Both the position numbers and the translations under genes were made by a program. Below are positions 34,901-43,533 of a stretch of 64,000 bases of DNA, piece by piece. The stretch is from contig OZ244794.1 of the NCBI GenBank assembly GCA_965219915.1, forward strand, positions 558,001 through 622,000, given 5' to 3'. Source of the stretch: Bin80 sp965219915 (GTDB lineage: Bacteria; Bacteroidota; Rhodothermia; Rhodothermales; Bin80). Within the stretch, counting starts at the first letter, position 1. Each line of letters starts with the position of its first letter. The notes under the pieces are model-generated. The model searched no databases and was not told the origin of the DNA. It was given only the letters and a program-made list of their open reading frames with translations.

Positions 34901-35129
34901 CATCGGACCTATGGAAGTGTTGGGCGAGAGTTATCCGGGTCAGGTGCCTATGACACCATTCCGGGATTTGCTGAGCAACGATGAGGTTGCTGCCGTACTG
35001 ACCTATGTGCGCAATGCATTCGGGAACCAGGCTTCAGCAATTACGCCGGCCCAAGTAGAGTCCGTTCGTGCCAGTACAGCGACCAGGCAGGGATACTATA
35101 CAGTCGACGAGCTTTTACAGAACAGATGA
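31959..35129 (+). CDS. Lipoprotein: SGNH-like, sorbosone-dehydrogenase-type propeller, HEAT repeats and cytochrome c
   Basis: 1056 residues with a lipoprotein signal (Cys30 in FCVQCGS). Residues ~40-290 are an SGNH/GDSL-like domain, but the first block reads LIGNNLCSR, with Asn where the catalytic Ser should be, so hydrolysis is doubtful. A membrane-bound dehydrogenase-type propeller spans ~380-740 (LANPVQMSFDNQGRLWVS; FAPDGSLYFVDWHN). HEAT-like repeats follow (~755-905), then a cytochrome c domain with heme motif C-I-T-C-H near residue 942 (YCITCHRPDGKGLP). This order is known in Planctomycetota-type proteins and implies electron transfer during sugar oxidation. Its stop overlaps the sulfatase start (ATGA). 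Confidence 0.88.
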   Translation: MPTTREASKITLHRGGISALVVLVIFCVQCGSNPQGPMQSINEGDHIVLIGNNLCSRMMNFGYFETELHLRFPEHKLTIRNMCDGGNTPGFRPHPGRVSPWAFPGADSFYTELAQPSNSQGHFETPDEWLTRLQADVIVAFFGFNESFAGLEGVDAFESELEAFVQHTLSQSYNGEGAPDLALVSPIGFEDLTHVLDVPDGKQENVNLAAYTEAIQRVSQRHGLPFADVFSASRRWYRRTTEPLTIDGSQLNEGGYVLLAESLTDQLFGGSRVLDDQERVHLLAAVRDKNWHWHNDFKIPNGVHVYGLRYNPFGPDNYPAELEKISQMTAIRDTAVWRVLAGTTMDLGAADARTRELPEVVTNYTPSNKNGDPGYRYGEEALATLTTAPGYEIALFASEVEFPDLANPVQMSFDNQGRLWVSVMPSYPHWRPGDPPPNDKLLILEDTDQDGMADRQIVWADGLHLPVGFEFAPEGVYVSQGTNLVLLSDTDGDDHADTQQTILSGFDDHDTHHVISAFVADPSGAIYMGEGVFLHSNVETSYGPVRGTNGGFYRYNPQRRHLERTAQLSIPNPWGIAFDEWGQPFFAETSGPDVRWMSPGSLKPRYGVATHKSYNLIEDAHRVRPTSGLEFVHSRHFPDETQGDLLINNTIGFLGMKQHTMADDGTGYISTHRHDLVQSTDGNFRPVDMEFAPDGSLYFVDWHNVLIGHMQHNARDPLRDHVHGRIYRITYPSRPLVEPARVAGAGIDELLENLTLPEYRTRYRTRRELRGRAPSEVLPRLDIWMADLDPDEERYEHHLLEALWVTWGLNQVDEALLERLLGARDFRVRAAAVRVLRYNPQLGRQIELLTEAADDSNGRVRLEVMAAASWLEPEQGLPIVEKASQRTLDRWNMNVSVTAIAHLRGQRVQSDRPEEEMPELEGSDLELFTAGKEIYGRDGYCITCHRPDGKGLPASGFPPLAGTDWVLGDSERLIKVTLDGLIGPMEVLGESYPGQVPMTPFRDLLSNDEVAAVLTYVRNAFGNQASAITPAQVESVRASTATRQGYYTVDELLQNR

Positions 35130-36865
35130 GACATTACACGATCGGTATGCGATTCATTATTCCTGTTATCTGGGTTGTTACGTTCGCTTTAGGAGGATGT
35201 CAGATATCGGATGGTCCACAACGCCCTAATGTTATTCTTGTTATCACCGATGACCAAGGGTATGGGGATATCGGTGCGCATGGCAACCCTGCAATCAGTA
35301 CGCCTGTACTTGATCGCCTGCACGACGAAAGCGTGCGTCTGACCGACTTTCATGTAGATCCAACGTGTTCCCCGACGCGCTCGGCACTCCTTACGGGACG
35401 CTACTCTACCCGAACTGGGGTATGGCACACGATAATGGGGAGATCCCTAATGGCTCCGGAAGAAGTCACTCTGGCCGAACTGTACGCCGACGCGGGCTAT
35501 CGGACTGGGATGGTAGGTAAATGGCATTTGGGTGACAACTATCCACTGCGTCCGCAGGATCAAGGGTTTGAAGAAGCTTTTTACCATCCGGCGGGCGGTG
35601 TTGGGCAGGGGCCCGATTATTTTGGGAATGACTATTTCGATGACACGTATGTGCGCAATGGAGTCTTGGAGGAAACCGAAGGGTATGTGACTGACGTCTG
35701 GTTTGATGATGCATTGCGTTTTGTGGAGGAGCATCAGGATGAACCTTTCTTTTTGTATCTGGCGACGAATGCCCCGCATGGGCCATACTTTGTGGAAGAG
35801 GAGTATGCGGCGCCGTACCGTGAGATGGGATTCCCTGATGTCATGGCGCGGTTCAGCGGCATGGTTACGAACATTGATGACAATATGGGTAGGCTGCTGG
35901 CGCAGTTGGACTCCCTTGAGTTGAGTGAGAACACGCTTCTCATTTTCATGACGGATAACGGTTCAGCTGAGGGTTGGGCCAACTGGCGCGGACAGGAGGG
36001 AGCATGGGAAGGATATAACGTGGGTATGCGCCAAGGCAAGGGATCCGAGTATGATGGTGGGCATCGTGTACCGTTCTTTTTGCGTTGGCCTGCTGCTGGT
36101 TATGTCGGATCGCGGGAGGTGGATGCCTTGACGGCTCACATTGATGTATTGCCCACGCTGGCCGACCTCTGTGATCTACCGCTGCCAGCAGATCTGGATG
36201 GCGTTAGTCTGGTACCACTGCTACACGGAGAAGAGCAGCCGGAACGCACGCTATTTGTTCATTCTCAACGTGTTCCGTACCCGATCAAATGGCGTAAATC
36301 TGCTGTCATGACTGAACGTTGGCGGTTGGTTAACCAGAACGAGCTTTATGACATCCAGGAGGATCTAGGGCAGGAGAATGATGTTGCCGAACAGTTTCCC
36401 GAAGTGGTTGATGAATTGCGCGCAGCATACGAGCAGTGGTGGGATCACCTTACTCCTTCGTTTGATGGCTATGTTCGGATTGGGCTCGGGTCTGATTCGG
36501 AGAACCCGTTGGCACTCAATCCACATGATTGGCACGTAGTCGAGCAACCTCAATCAATTTGGAATCACAGGCAGGTTGAGAACGGCAGGATGGGCAACGG
36601 CTATTGGGCGGTTGAGGTGGTCGAATCTGGCAGATACACTTTTGAGTTGCGTAGATGGCCCAGACACATGGATGAACCTCTTGAGAGTACTGAGGCACGT
36701 ATTAAGGTAGGAGACCAGGAGGCGCGCGTGGAGGTCACCGAAGACCAGACGGCAGCAGTGTTTGAGTTTGATCTTGTTGCGGGACCCACTACCGTGCAGA
36801 CCTGGCTTGTCCAGCCGGACGGGCAGGAACGGGGTGCCTACTTTGTGTATGCGGAGCGCGAGTGA
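35126..36865 (+). CDS. Lipoprotein arylsulfatase with C-terminal extension
   Basis: 579 residues. The lipoprotein signal ends LGGC (Cys25). NVILVITDDQGYGDIGAHG comes next, the formylglycine motif C-S-P-T-R is at 81-85, followed by SALLTGRYSTRTG. GKWHLGDN and a late MTDNGSAEGW complete the active site. Beyond about residue 460 there is a beta-rich tail (GYWAVEVVESGRYTFELRRW) of about 120 residues that looks like a separate sandwich domain, perhaps for binding. Its ATG overlaps the stop of the large SGNH/propeller/cytochrome gene by 4 bases, so they are translationally coupled. Confidence 0.92.
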   Translation: MRHYTIGMRFIIPVIWVVTFALGGCQISDGPQRPNVILVITDDQGYGDIGAHGNPAISTPVLDRLHDESVRLTDFHVDPTCSPTRSALLTGRYSTRTGVWHTIMGRSLMAPEEVTLAELYADAGYRTGMVGKWHLGDNYPLRPQDQGFEEAFYHPAGGVGQGPDYFGNDYFDDTYVRNGVLEETEGYVTDVWFDDALRFVEEHQDEPFFLYLATNAPHGPYFVEEEYAAPYREMGFPDVMARFSGMVTNIDDNMGRLLAQLDSLELSENTLLIFMTDNGSAEGWANWRGQEGAWEGYNVGMRQGKGSEYDGGHRVPFFLRWPAAGYVGSREVDALTAHIDVLPTLADLCDLPLPADLDGVSLVPLLHGEEQPERTLFVHSQRVPYPIKWRKSAVMTERWRLVNQNELYDIQEDLGQENDVAEQFPEVVDELRAAYEQWWDHLTPSFDGYVRIGLGSDSENPLALNPHDWHVVEQPQSIWNHRQVENGRMGNGYWAVEVVESGRYTFELRRWPRHMDEPLESTEARIKVGDQEARVEVTEDQTAAVFEFDLVAGPTTVQTWLVQPDGQERGAYFVYAERE

Positions 36866-36942
36866 GAGGATTTGTTTGGCCAGTAGTGCGGGAGCCTGCG
36901 AAAAACTTGTCTGGTAACATCAGGGGGATCAGCTTGGGAGCG

Positions 36943-38031
36943 TCAATTTCCGGTAAGTGCCTCAAGGAATCCTTCATAGGCCGGCTTGGGTCTGTACTCC
37001 GCATCAAACAGCAGCCCCCACTCCGGATTACCCCAGAAATCAATCAGCCAACTCTCGGGATCACGTAATCCCCACCAGGTGATTGCAAATTGATTGGCTT
37101 CGGGCAGGTCCATGAAGGCCGTTACAATGTCCTTTACGCGTTGCTTCTGAAGTTCACTCCGTACAGTTGTGAGTTCAGACAGATCACCTTGGGGGTTGAC
37201 TCGGACATCCATTTCAGAGATATGAATCAGAAGGCCTCGTTGAACTATGGCATCCATCACTGCAACAATATTGTTCAAGGGAGGGGTGTTATAGGTGATA
37301 TGCATCTGCAGCCCAACACCGTCAATCGGTATGCCGCGGGTCTGAAGGTCATCGATCATGGAAAACATTGTGTCTCGCTTGGCGGCATCCCAGATCGTAC
37401 CATAATCGTTGTAGAAAAGCAGTACATCGGGGTCGGCGTTCCTGGCATACTGGAACAACCGGGCTATGTAGTCTGGCCCCATCCGTCGGCGATAGACTGA
37501 ATTGCGGAACGCTCCTGATCCATCTTCAAAGGCTTCGTTAATCACATCCCAGCTTACGACATCGTCTTTGTAGCGTCCAACGACATTAGTGATGTAATCT
37601 TCGACAGCATCCTCAAACTCAGCATCGGTCCCGCTGAAATTCTCTAGCCAGGATGGGGTGGACTGGTGCCAGACCAGCGTATGTCCATGGACCTGCATGT
37701 CGTATTCTTTTGCAAAGTCAACCAATGCGTCGGTGGGGCCCCAGACGTAGTTTCCCGAAGGATCTGTCATGTGCCGCATTTTCATCTCATACTCAGCAGT
37801 CACGCTGTTGAATACGGTGCGGACAACCTGTGAGTGGGGTGCAGAACTCAATCGGTTTGATTGGAGCGCAACTCCCACAGGAAAGGGGGCCACAGAGCGC
37901 AGCGGTGTGTATTCGTTGTTGGGTTCGGGCTCCCGTACTGCGACTGTGCTGTCTTTGCAGCCGAGAGCAAGTATGGCCCAAAAGAAGAGAAGAAACAATC
38001 TCGAATGTATACAATTGATAATAACTCCCAT
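36943..38031 (-). CDS. GH10 endo-beta-1,4-xylanase, lipoprotein
   Basis: 362 residues. A lipoprotein signal ends LALGC (Cys25). The GH10 barrel shows FNSVTAEYEMKM, HGHTLVWHQSTPSWL, the acid/base Glu166 in SWDVINEAFED, and the nucleophile Glu273 in IHISEMDVRV, followed by ITWWGLRDPESWL. All retaining-mechanism residues are in place, so it should cut xylan or a related beta-1,4-linked glycan at the cell surface. It is divergent from the PSD1-type gene with 47 bases between starts. It is the only classical glycoside hydrolase in the window. Confidence 0.95.
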   Translation of the reverse strand: MGVIINCIHSRLFLLFFWAILALGCKDSTVAVREPEPNNEYTPLRSVAPFPVGVALQSNRLSSAPHSQVVRTVFNSVTAEYEMKMRHMTDPSGNYVWGPTDALVDFAKEYDMQVHGHTLVWHQSTPSWLENFSGTDAEFEDAVEDYITNVVGRYKDDVVSWDVINEAFEDGSGAFRNSVYRRRMGPDYIARLFQYARNADPDVLLFYNDYGTIWDAAKRDTMFSMIDDLQTRGIPIDGVGLQMHITYNTPPLNNIVAVMDAIVQRGLLIHISEMDVRVNPQGDLSELTTVRSELQKQRVKDIVTAFMDLPEANQFAITWWGLRDPESWLIDFWGNPEWGLLFDAEYRPKPAYEGFLEALTGN

Positions 38032-38078
38032 TACTTTCCGCCGTAATTTATATAGGCGCGCGCATTAAGCGATTAGCC

Positions 38079-41069
38079 ATGAATGGACAAGTAGTTTACC
38101 GCCTCGCCTTCTGCATTGTTGCCGTGGTTGCAATCTTGTTGCAGGGGTGTACCCGTTCAGACTTGGCGCACGATCTACCTGACAAGGTAGATTTCAATTA
38201 TCATGTACGGCCCATCCTGTCCAATACCTGTTTTGTGTGTCATGGGCCTGACATTAGCACCAGGGAGGCGGAGTTACGCTTGGATACCTATGATGGCGCC
38301 ACTGCCCGGCGTGAAGGTGGTCAAGCTATTGTTCCAGGTAATGCAAAACGCAGTTTGCTCATCCAGCGCGTTAGTGCCCACGATCCGGAGGAGCGCATGC
38401 CTCCGCCAAAGATCAACAAGATACTCACTGAATACGAAATCGCACTTCTTTCTAAATGGATTGATCAGGGGGCGGAATACAAGACTCATTGGGCATTGAT
38501 TCCGCCGGAAAGCCCGCCCGATGAGGCTACAATTGATGCATTTTTGCAGGCAGACATCGAAAAAAGTGGCATTGAGCCTGCGGCCTCGGCGTCGAGAGCC
38601 AGCCTGATTCGACGTGCGTCTTACGTATTGACCGGGTTGCCTCCCTCACCAAAGGCCGTTGAGGCATTTAAGGAAGATGAATCCCCCGATGCCTATGAAC
38701 GGGTATTGGATACCCTCCTGGATTCTCCCGCGTTTGGTGAGCGCTGGGCGCGTCACTGGATGGACCTGGTACGATACGCGGAGGCAAGAGGGCATGAGTT
38801 TGATTTTTCAATTCAGGGTGCGTGGCAGTACAGGGATTACCTGATCCGGGCCTTCAACGAGGATGTTCCCTACGACCAGTTTGTCCTGGAACACCTTGCG
38901 GGTGATGTTCTAAAGGAGCCCAGACGCAATTCAAAAGAGGGGTTTAATGAGTCTGTTATTGGGACCGCGTACTTCGCACTCGGTGAAGGGAAGCACAGTC
39001 CGGTTGATACGCGCATTGACGAAGCTGAGCGCATAGACAACATTATTGACGTGACCACCAAAACATTTCAGGGGCTAACCGTAGCCTGCGCGCGTTGTCA
39101 CGACCATAAGTTTGATCCAATTCCGACCACGGATTTTTACTCGCTATACGGCATTGTTGAGAGTGCGCGATTTACGCCTGTTCCCATTCTGTCGGAAGGT
39201 TATCTGGCCGGGTTGCGCTCGCTGATTGATTTCAATAAGACGTTGCGCCTGGATATTGCGAACCGGTGGCAGTCATCCCTAGGCGTGGTTCCAGCCGTTC
39301 CGGCTAGTATGACAATAAATCCGCCGACCTTACGGGACACAACCGGATCGTGGGAGCTACTGGGCGATTTTCGGGACGGAGCGATTGATGCGTGGTTCGC
39401 GGACGGTGCGGCGTTTGAAGGAGGCACCTCTCACGGCTTCCCCGTGATAGAGGATGCCCGTTTGGTGCAGCTTTCTGAGGGAGTGGCGAGCAGCCGGCAT
39501 ATATCAAAGGGTATTCCAGGGGCACTGCGGTCACCCACTTTCACTATAGCCCATGATACGATCACGGTCATGGCAAAAGGCTTTAAGTCATCGCTGCGAC
39601 TTGTGGTTGATAATTTTCAGCTTATACGAGCTCCAATTCATGGCGAGCTTGATCAAGTAATCAGCAGTGATGAGTTAAGACCCTATCGGTTCCCTTTAGA
39701 TTTGTGGCAGGGGCATAAAGCCTATATAGAGTTACTTGTCGGGACCTATGACAGGAAACAATTTCTTACGGATCAGCACATGCTCGTTGTTAATGATTCG
39801 TCCTACTTTGAAATTGCTTATGCCGTAGCCCACAATGAGGCCGCTCCCTCAATGCCGCGCCGGGAATTTGAAGAGGCCCCACTCCCGCAATCCGTAAGTG
39901 CCTGGGCTGCACAGAAAGCTAGTCCTGCACAGGTGGCAGCCATTAACCAGGCTTTGGAATCCGGTGAGCTGGAGCGGCCACGAGTTAATGATGTGGTTCG
40001 TCAGGAGCAGGAGATCAAACAGGCCATGCCCGCCGCGGAGTTCTTTATTGGTATGACTGAAGGGGACGTGGTAACGAGTGCGGTCTTTGGGCGCGGCAAC
40101 TATAAAACCCCTGTGGGGGACCCAGTACCGCATAGATTCTTGACTGCTCTTGATCCTACCGGTAGTACTTTTAACAAGACGGCCAGCGGGCGACTGGAGT
40201 TCGCCGAGGCAATGATAGATCCTGCCAATCCTCTCACTGCACGTGTGATGGCAAACCGCCTGTGGCATCATGTTTTCGGGACAGGGATTGTAAAGACCGT
40301 AGACAATTTTGGGGGGCAGGGGAGTCTTCCGACGCATCCAGAACTGCTTGATTATCTAGCATTGCGCTTTGTGGAGCTGGATTGGTCAATGAAATCCATG
40401 CTCCGGGAGATCATGCTTTCGGAGGCTTTTCAGCGTTCAACTCAGGTCCCTGAAAATGCCGCTGAACTTGACCCCTCGAATCTACTGTTATCGCATTATC
40501 CTGTACGGAGGCTGGAGGCCGAGGCGATTCGTGATGGTATTTTGGCGGTGTCGGGAGCGCTAGACCCCACCATGTATGGTCCGCCGATACCAATTCATTT
40601 AACGGAGTTCATGACGGGTAGAGGACAACCCGCTGTTAACGGACCATTGGATGGAGATGGTCGGCGAAGTATCTACATTGCTATACGCCGAAATTTTCTC
40701 TCACCGATGATGCTCGCCTTTGATATGCCGATCCCGTTCTCTACGTTCGGGGCTCGTAACTCCAGCAATGTGCCTGCACAGTCCCTTACTTTGCTCAATG
40801 ACGCGTTTGTTGCCGAGCAGGCCGTTCTCTGGGGAGACTCACTGGTGGAGCAACCCCATCTTGACATTGCGGATCGTGTGAGGCATATTTACTTACGGGC
40901 GCTGTCCAGACTTCCTGACCCGAATGAGTTGCAGGAAGCTCAGGCCTTTATAGACGCAGAGGCCGAGGCACTTGGCCTGCAGTCCATAGAGATCATGCAT
41001 GCCGCAGAGCTCTGGGCCGCATATTGCCATGTGGTGTTCAATCAAAAAGAATTTATTTACTTGATCTGA
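38079..41069 (+). CDS. PSD1-type cytochrome (DUF1549/DUF1553), lipoprotein
   Basis: 996 residues. The lipoprotein signal ends LLQGC (Cys24). A planctomycete-type cytochrome c domain follows with heme site C51-F-V-C54-H55 (HVRPILSNTCFVCHGPD), then DUF1549 with ERWARHWMDLVRYAEARGHE and a second CxxCH (VACARCHDHKFDPI). DUF1553 lies at the end (NRLWHHVFGTGIVKTVDNFG, NFLSPMMLAFDMP). Function is unproven; such proteins always travel with a DUF1501 partner, and here the next gene starts on its stop codon. A surface role in electron transfer linked to sulfated glycan breakdown is a common suggestion. Confidence 0.92.
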   Translation: MNGQVVYRLAFCIVAVVAILLQGCTRSDLAHDLPDKVDFNYHVRPILSNTCFVCHGPDISTREAELRLDTYDGATARREGGQAIVPGNAKRSLLIQRVSAHDPEERMPPPKINKILTEYEIALLSKWIDQGAEYKTHWALIPPESPPDEATIDAFLQADIEKSGIEPAASASRASLIRRASYVLTGLPPSPKAVEAFKEDESPDAYERVLDTLLDSPAFGERWARHWMDLVRYAEARGHEFDFSIQGAWQYRDYLIRAFNEDVPYDQFVLEHLAGDVLKEPRRNSKEGFNESVIGTAYFALGEGKHSPVDTRIDEAERIDNIIDVTTKTFQGLTVACARCHDHKFDPIPTTDFYSLYGIVESARFTPVPILSEGYLAGLRSLIDFNKTLRLDIANRWQSSLGVVPAVPASMTINPPTLRDTTGSWELLGDFRDGAIDAWFADGAAFEGGTSHGFPVIEDARLVQLSEGVASSRHISKGIPGALRSPTFTIAHDTITVMAKGFKSSLRLVVDNFQLIRAPIHGELDQVISSDELRPYRFPLDLWQGHKAYIELLVGTYDRKQFLTDQHMLVVNDSSYFEIAYAVAHNEAAPSMPRREFEEAPLPQSVSAWAAQKASPAQVAAINQALESGELERPRVNDVVRQEQEIKQAMPAAEFFIGMTEGDVVTSAVFGRGNYKTPVGDPVPHRFLTALDPTGSTFNKTASGRLEFAEAMIDPANPLTARVMANRLWHHVFGTGIVKTVDNFGGQGSLPTHPELLDYLALRFVELDWSMKSMLREIMLSEAFQRSTQVPENAAELDPSNLLLSHYPVRRLEAEAIRDGILAVSGALDPTMYGPPIPIHLTEFMTGRGQPAVNGPLDGDGRRSIYIAIRRNFLSPMMLAFDMPIPFSTFGARNSSNVPAQSLTLLNDAFVAEQAVLWGDSLVEQPHLDIADRVRHIYLRALSRLPDPNELQEAQAFIDAEAEALGLQSIEIMHAAELWAAYCHVVFNQKEFIYLI

Positions 41070-42517
41070 TGAAAGGTCCACACAGGTTAACGTGTCGAAT
41101 GACACGTCGAGAAATGCTTACCATGTGTCGCAACGGATTCGGCGGTGTGGCACTAATGGGGCTTATGGGAAGTTCTTCCTTTGGCAATATCATTAAGCAA
41201 GTTGCCCCATCAGGGCCTCACCCATTGGCTCCGCGCCCGAGTGATTTGGTTCCCAAGGCCAGGAGCATCATATTCCTGTACATGGACGGCGGTGTGTCAC
41301 AGGTTGACAGCTTCGATCCCAAACCGCGCCTTGCCAGAGAGCATGGGGACAGCCCGTACGACAAGTTTACGGTTGATGCCACTCAATTCAACAGCATTGG
41401 CACAATCCTGAAAAGTCCATGGGATTTTCGGCGCTATGGCGAAAGCGGTATCGAGGTGAGCGATCTCTTCCCGCATGTAGGTGAATGCGTGGATGATCTT
41501 GCAGTCATCCGATCTATGGTAGCGGATTTTCCAGAGCATACGAATGCCAACTATTTTCTTCACACAGGGATAGGGATCCAAGGGCGCCCTTCCATGGGTG
41601 CCTGGATAAACTATGGGCTTGGAACCGAGAACCAGGATCTGCCAGGTTATGTAGTCCTGGATGGTGGACTAATTCCGCCGGGGGGTCTGGATAATTTTAA
41701 CAGTGGATTCCTGCCTGCGTCGTATCAGGGATCAATTTTCAGGGCCGGTGATACTCCCTTGGCGAATATTGAGCCCAAAGAGCCGACTTCGGAGCTACAG
41801 CGACGCAAGTTGAATCTTATGAGCCGAACGGACAATCATTTGCTTGGTCGTATTGGTAATTCTGATCAGGTGGAATCAGCAATCACCAATTATGAGTTGG
41901 CCTATCGGATGCAGGCTTCGGTTCCAGAACTGACCGACCTTTCAGGGGAAACGGAAGCGACCAAGAAGTTGTATGGGATGGATTCAAGTGAACCTGACAC
42001 ACGTATCTACGCTGCGCAGTGCTTGCTGGCCAGACGACTGGTTGAGCGCGGCGTACGGTTTATTGAGTTAACCTGTCCAAATGTGAAGGCTGATAGATGG
42101 GATCAGCACGCAAACCTCAAAGAGGGCCATGAGCGCAACGCCCTTGCCGTAGATCAGCCCATAGCAGGTCTGATCAAGGATTTAAAGGCACGTGGTATGT
42201 TTGAAGATACTCTCGTGATCTGGGCCGGTGAATTTGGACGAACGCCCTTTGCACAGGGCACCAACGGAAGAGACCATAACCCATCGGCATTCAGCATTTG
42301 GCTGGCGGGGGCAGGAATCAAAGGAGGTACAGTGTACGGTGCTACCGATGAGTATGGCTACCGGGCTATTGAAAACGTGACCACGATCCATGATTTACAT
42401 GCAACCATGTTGCACCTGTTGGGTCTGGAGCATGAGCATCTCACATATCGCTTCAGTGGACGCGATATCCGGCTCACAGATGTAGGTGGAAACGTCATCA
42501 AAGGGATTCTCGCCTGA
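41069..42517 (+). CDS. DUF1501 domain protein, Tat-like leader
   Basis: 482 residues from the ATG that overlaps the PSD1 stop (TGATG at 41067-41071). The leader CRMTRREMLTMCRNGFGG looks like a twin-arginine signal. The body is DUF1501, a sulfatase/alkaline-phosphatase-fold relative: IIFLYMDGGVSQVDSFDPK near the start and VIWAGEFGRTPFAQGTNGRD near the end supply metal-site motifs, but no C-x-P-x-R site is present. It is the invariable partner of PSD1 proteins and is probably exported with it. The precise reaction is unknown. Confidence 0.92.
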   Translation: MKGPHRLTCRMTRREMLTMCRNGFGGVALMGLMGSSSFGNIIKQVAPSGPHPLAPRPSDLVPKARSIIFLYMDGGVSQVDSFDPKPRLAREHGDSPYDKFTVDATQFNSIGTILKSPWDFRRYGESGIEVSDLFPHVGECVDDLAVIRSMVADFPEHTNANYFLHTGIGIQGRPSMGAWINYGLGTENQDLPGYVVLDGGLIPPGGLDNFNSGFLPASYQGSIFRAGDTPLANIEPKEPTSELQRRKLNLMSRTDNHLLGRIGNSDQVESAITNYELAYRMQASVPELTDLSGETEATKKLYGMDSSEPDTRIYAAQCLLARRLVERGVRFIELTCPNVKADRWDQHANLKEGHERNALAVDQPIAGLIKDLKARGMFEDTLVIWAGEFGRTPFAQGTNGRDHNPSAFSIWLAGAGIKGGTVYGATDEYGYRAIENVTTIHDLHATMLHLLGLEHEHLTYRFSGRDIRLTDVGGNVIKGILA

Positions 42518-42777
42518 GGTTGGCTTGCAACGGTACAAGAAGGTTGAAAAGAGAATCATATACCGCACCGCCCGTACCTCGCGGTAGCAGGTATGCCAGT
42601 TTTGCGGATCACGGAGGTGCCAGTAGCAAGCCGCTCGCCACGCGGCTCTGTCTAGTCTGCAGGATTCGTTTGGGCCAAACTCAAGTGATATCAACCCCGG
42701 GACTGTAACAACTGAACGGCTCCAAAGATGGTAAATTTGCATAAGTTTACCCGAGAAAGAGGCAGAATACATCGTAC

Positions 42778-43530
42778 ATGAAACTGGAAGGACGTGTAGC
42801 ACTGGTTACGGGCAGTACAACCGGTCTTGGTAAAGCAATGGCGCACGCACTGGCTCGGGCGGGAGCTACCGTTGCCCTCAACTATGCGAACAATGAAGTA
42901 CGGGCGCTACGTGCCTTGGCCGAGTTTGAGGCTGCGGGCACGCGCGCAATGTTGTTCAGATCGGATGTATCGGAAGAACAAGGTGTTCGTACGCTGGTTT
43001 TGCAGGTCTCTAAGAAACTGGGGCCCATTGATATCTTGATACCGAATGCGACTCCCGATCAGCCGCAACGGCGGATTGAGGATTATTCGTGGCAGGATTA
43101 CGAGCGAATGCTGGATTTTTTTGTGAAGAGTCCTTTTTTGCTGACGAAAGCCTGTATCCCCCATATGAAGCAACAGCGGTGGGGGCGCATTATCAATATC
43201 ATCAGCGAGGTCTTTTCGTTGGGGGTTGCGCAGTTTACGGCTTACGCAGCTGCTAAAGGAGGGCAGGTGGGGCTTTCGCGCAGTCTTGCAACCGAGCTTG
43301 CGCCATTCGGGATCACGGTGAATATGATTTCTCCTGGATGGATACCGGTTGAGCGCCACCAGTCGGAGTCACAATCAATAAAAGATGGTTATTTGCGGAC
43401 GGTGCCGATTGGTCGCTGGGGAACCCCGGATGACATTGCCGCGGCAGCCTGCTACTTTGCAAGCAATGAGGCTGCTTTTGTAACGGGACAATTCGTTACG
43501 GTGAATGGCGGCCGCTCCTATGGTCTATAA
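42778..43530 (+). CDS. SDR-family oxidoreductase
   Basis: 250 residues. TGSTTGLG (11-18) binds the nucleotide, and Ser143, Tyr156 and Lys160 (ISEVFSL; AYAAAKGGQ) form the catalytic set. The C-terminus has FVTGQFVTVNGG. The usual NNAG is PNATP here, a mild departure. It is the first gene of a run with the sugar ABC importer (4 bases before the binding-protein start), so it probably oxidises or reduces the imported sugar. Confidence 0.9.
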   Translation: MKLEGRVALVTGSTTGLGKAMAHALARAGATVALNYANNEVRALRALAEFEAAGTRAMLFRSDVSEEQGVRTLVLQVSKKLGPIDILIPNATPDQPQRRIEDYSWQDYERMLDFFVKSPFLLTKACIPHMKQQRWGRIINIISEVFSLGVAQFTAYAAAKGGQVGLSRSLATELAPFGITVNMISPGWIPVERHQSESQSIKDGYLRTVPIGRWGTPDDIAAAACYFASNEAAFVTGQFVTVNGGRSYGL

Positions 43531-43533
43531 TCG

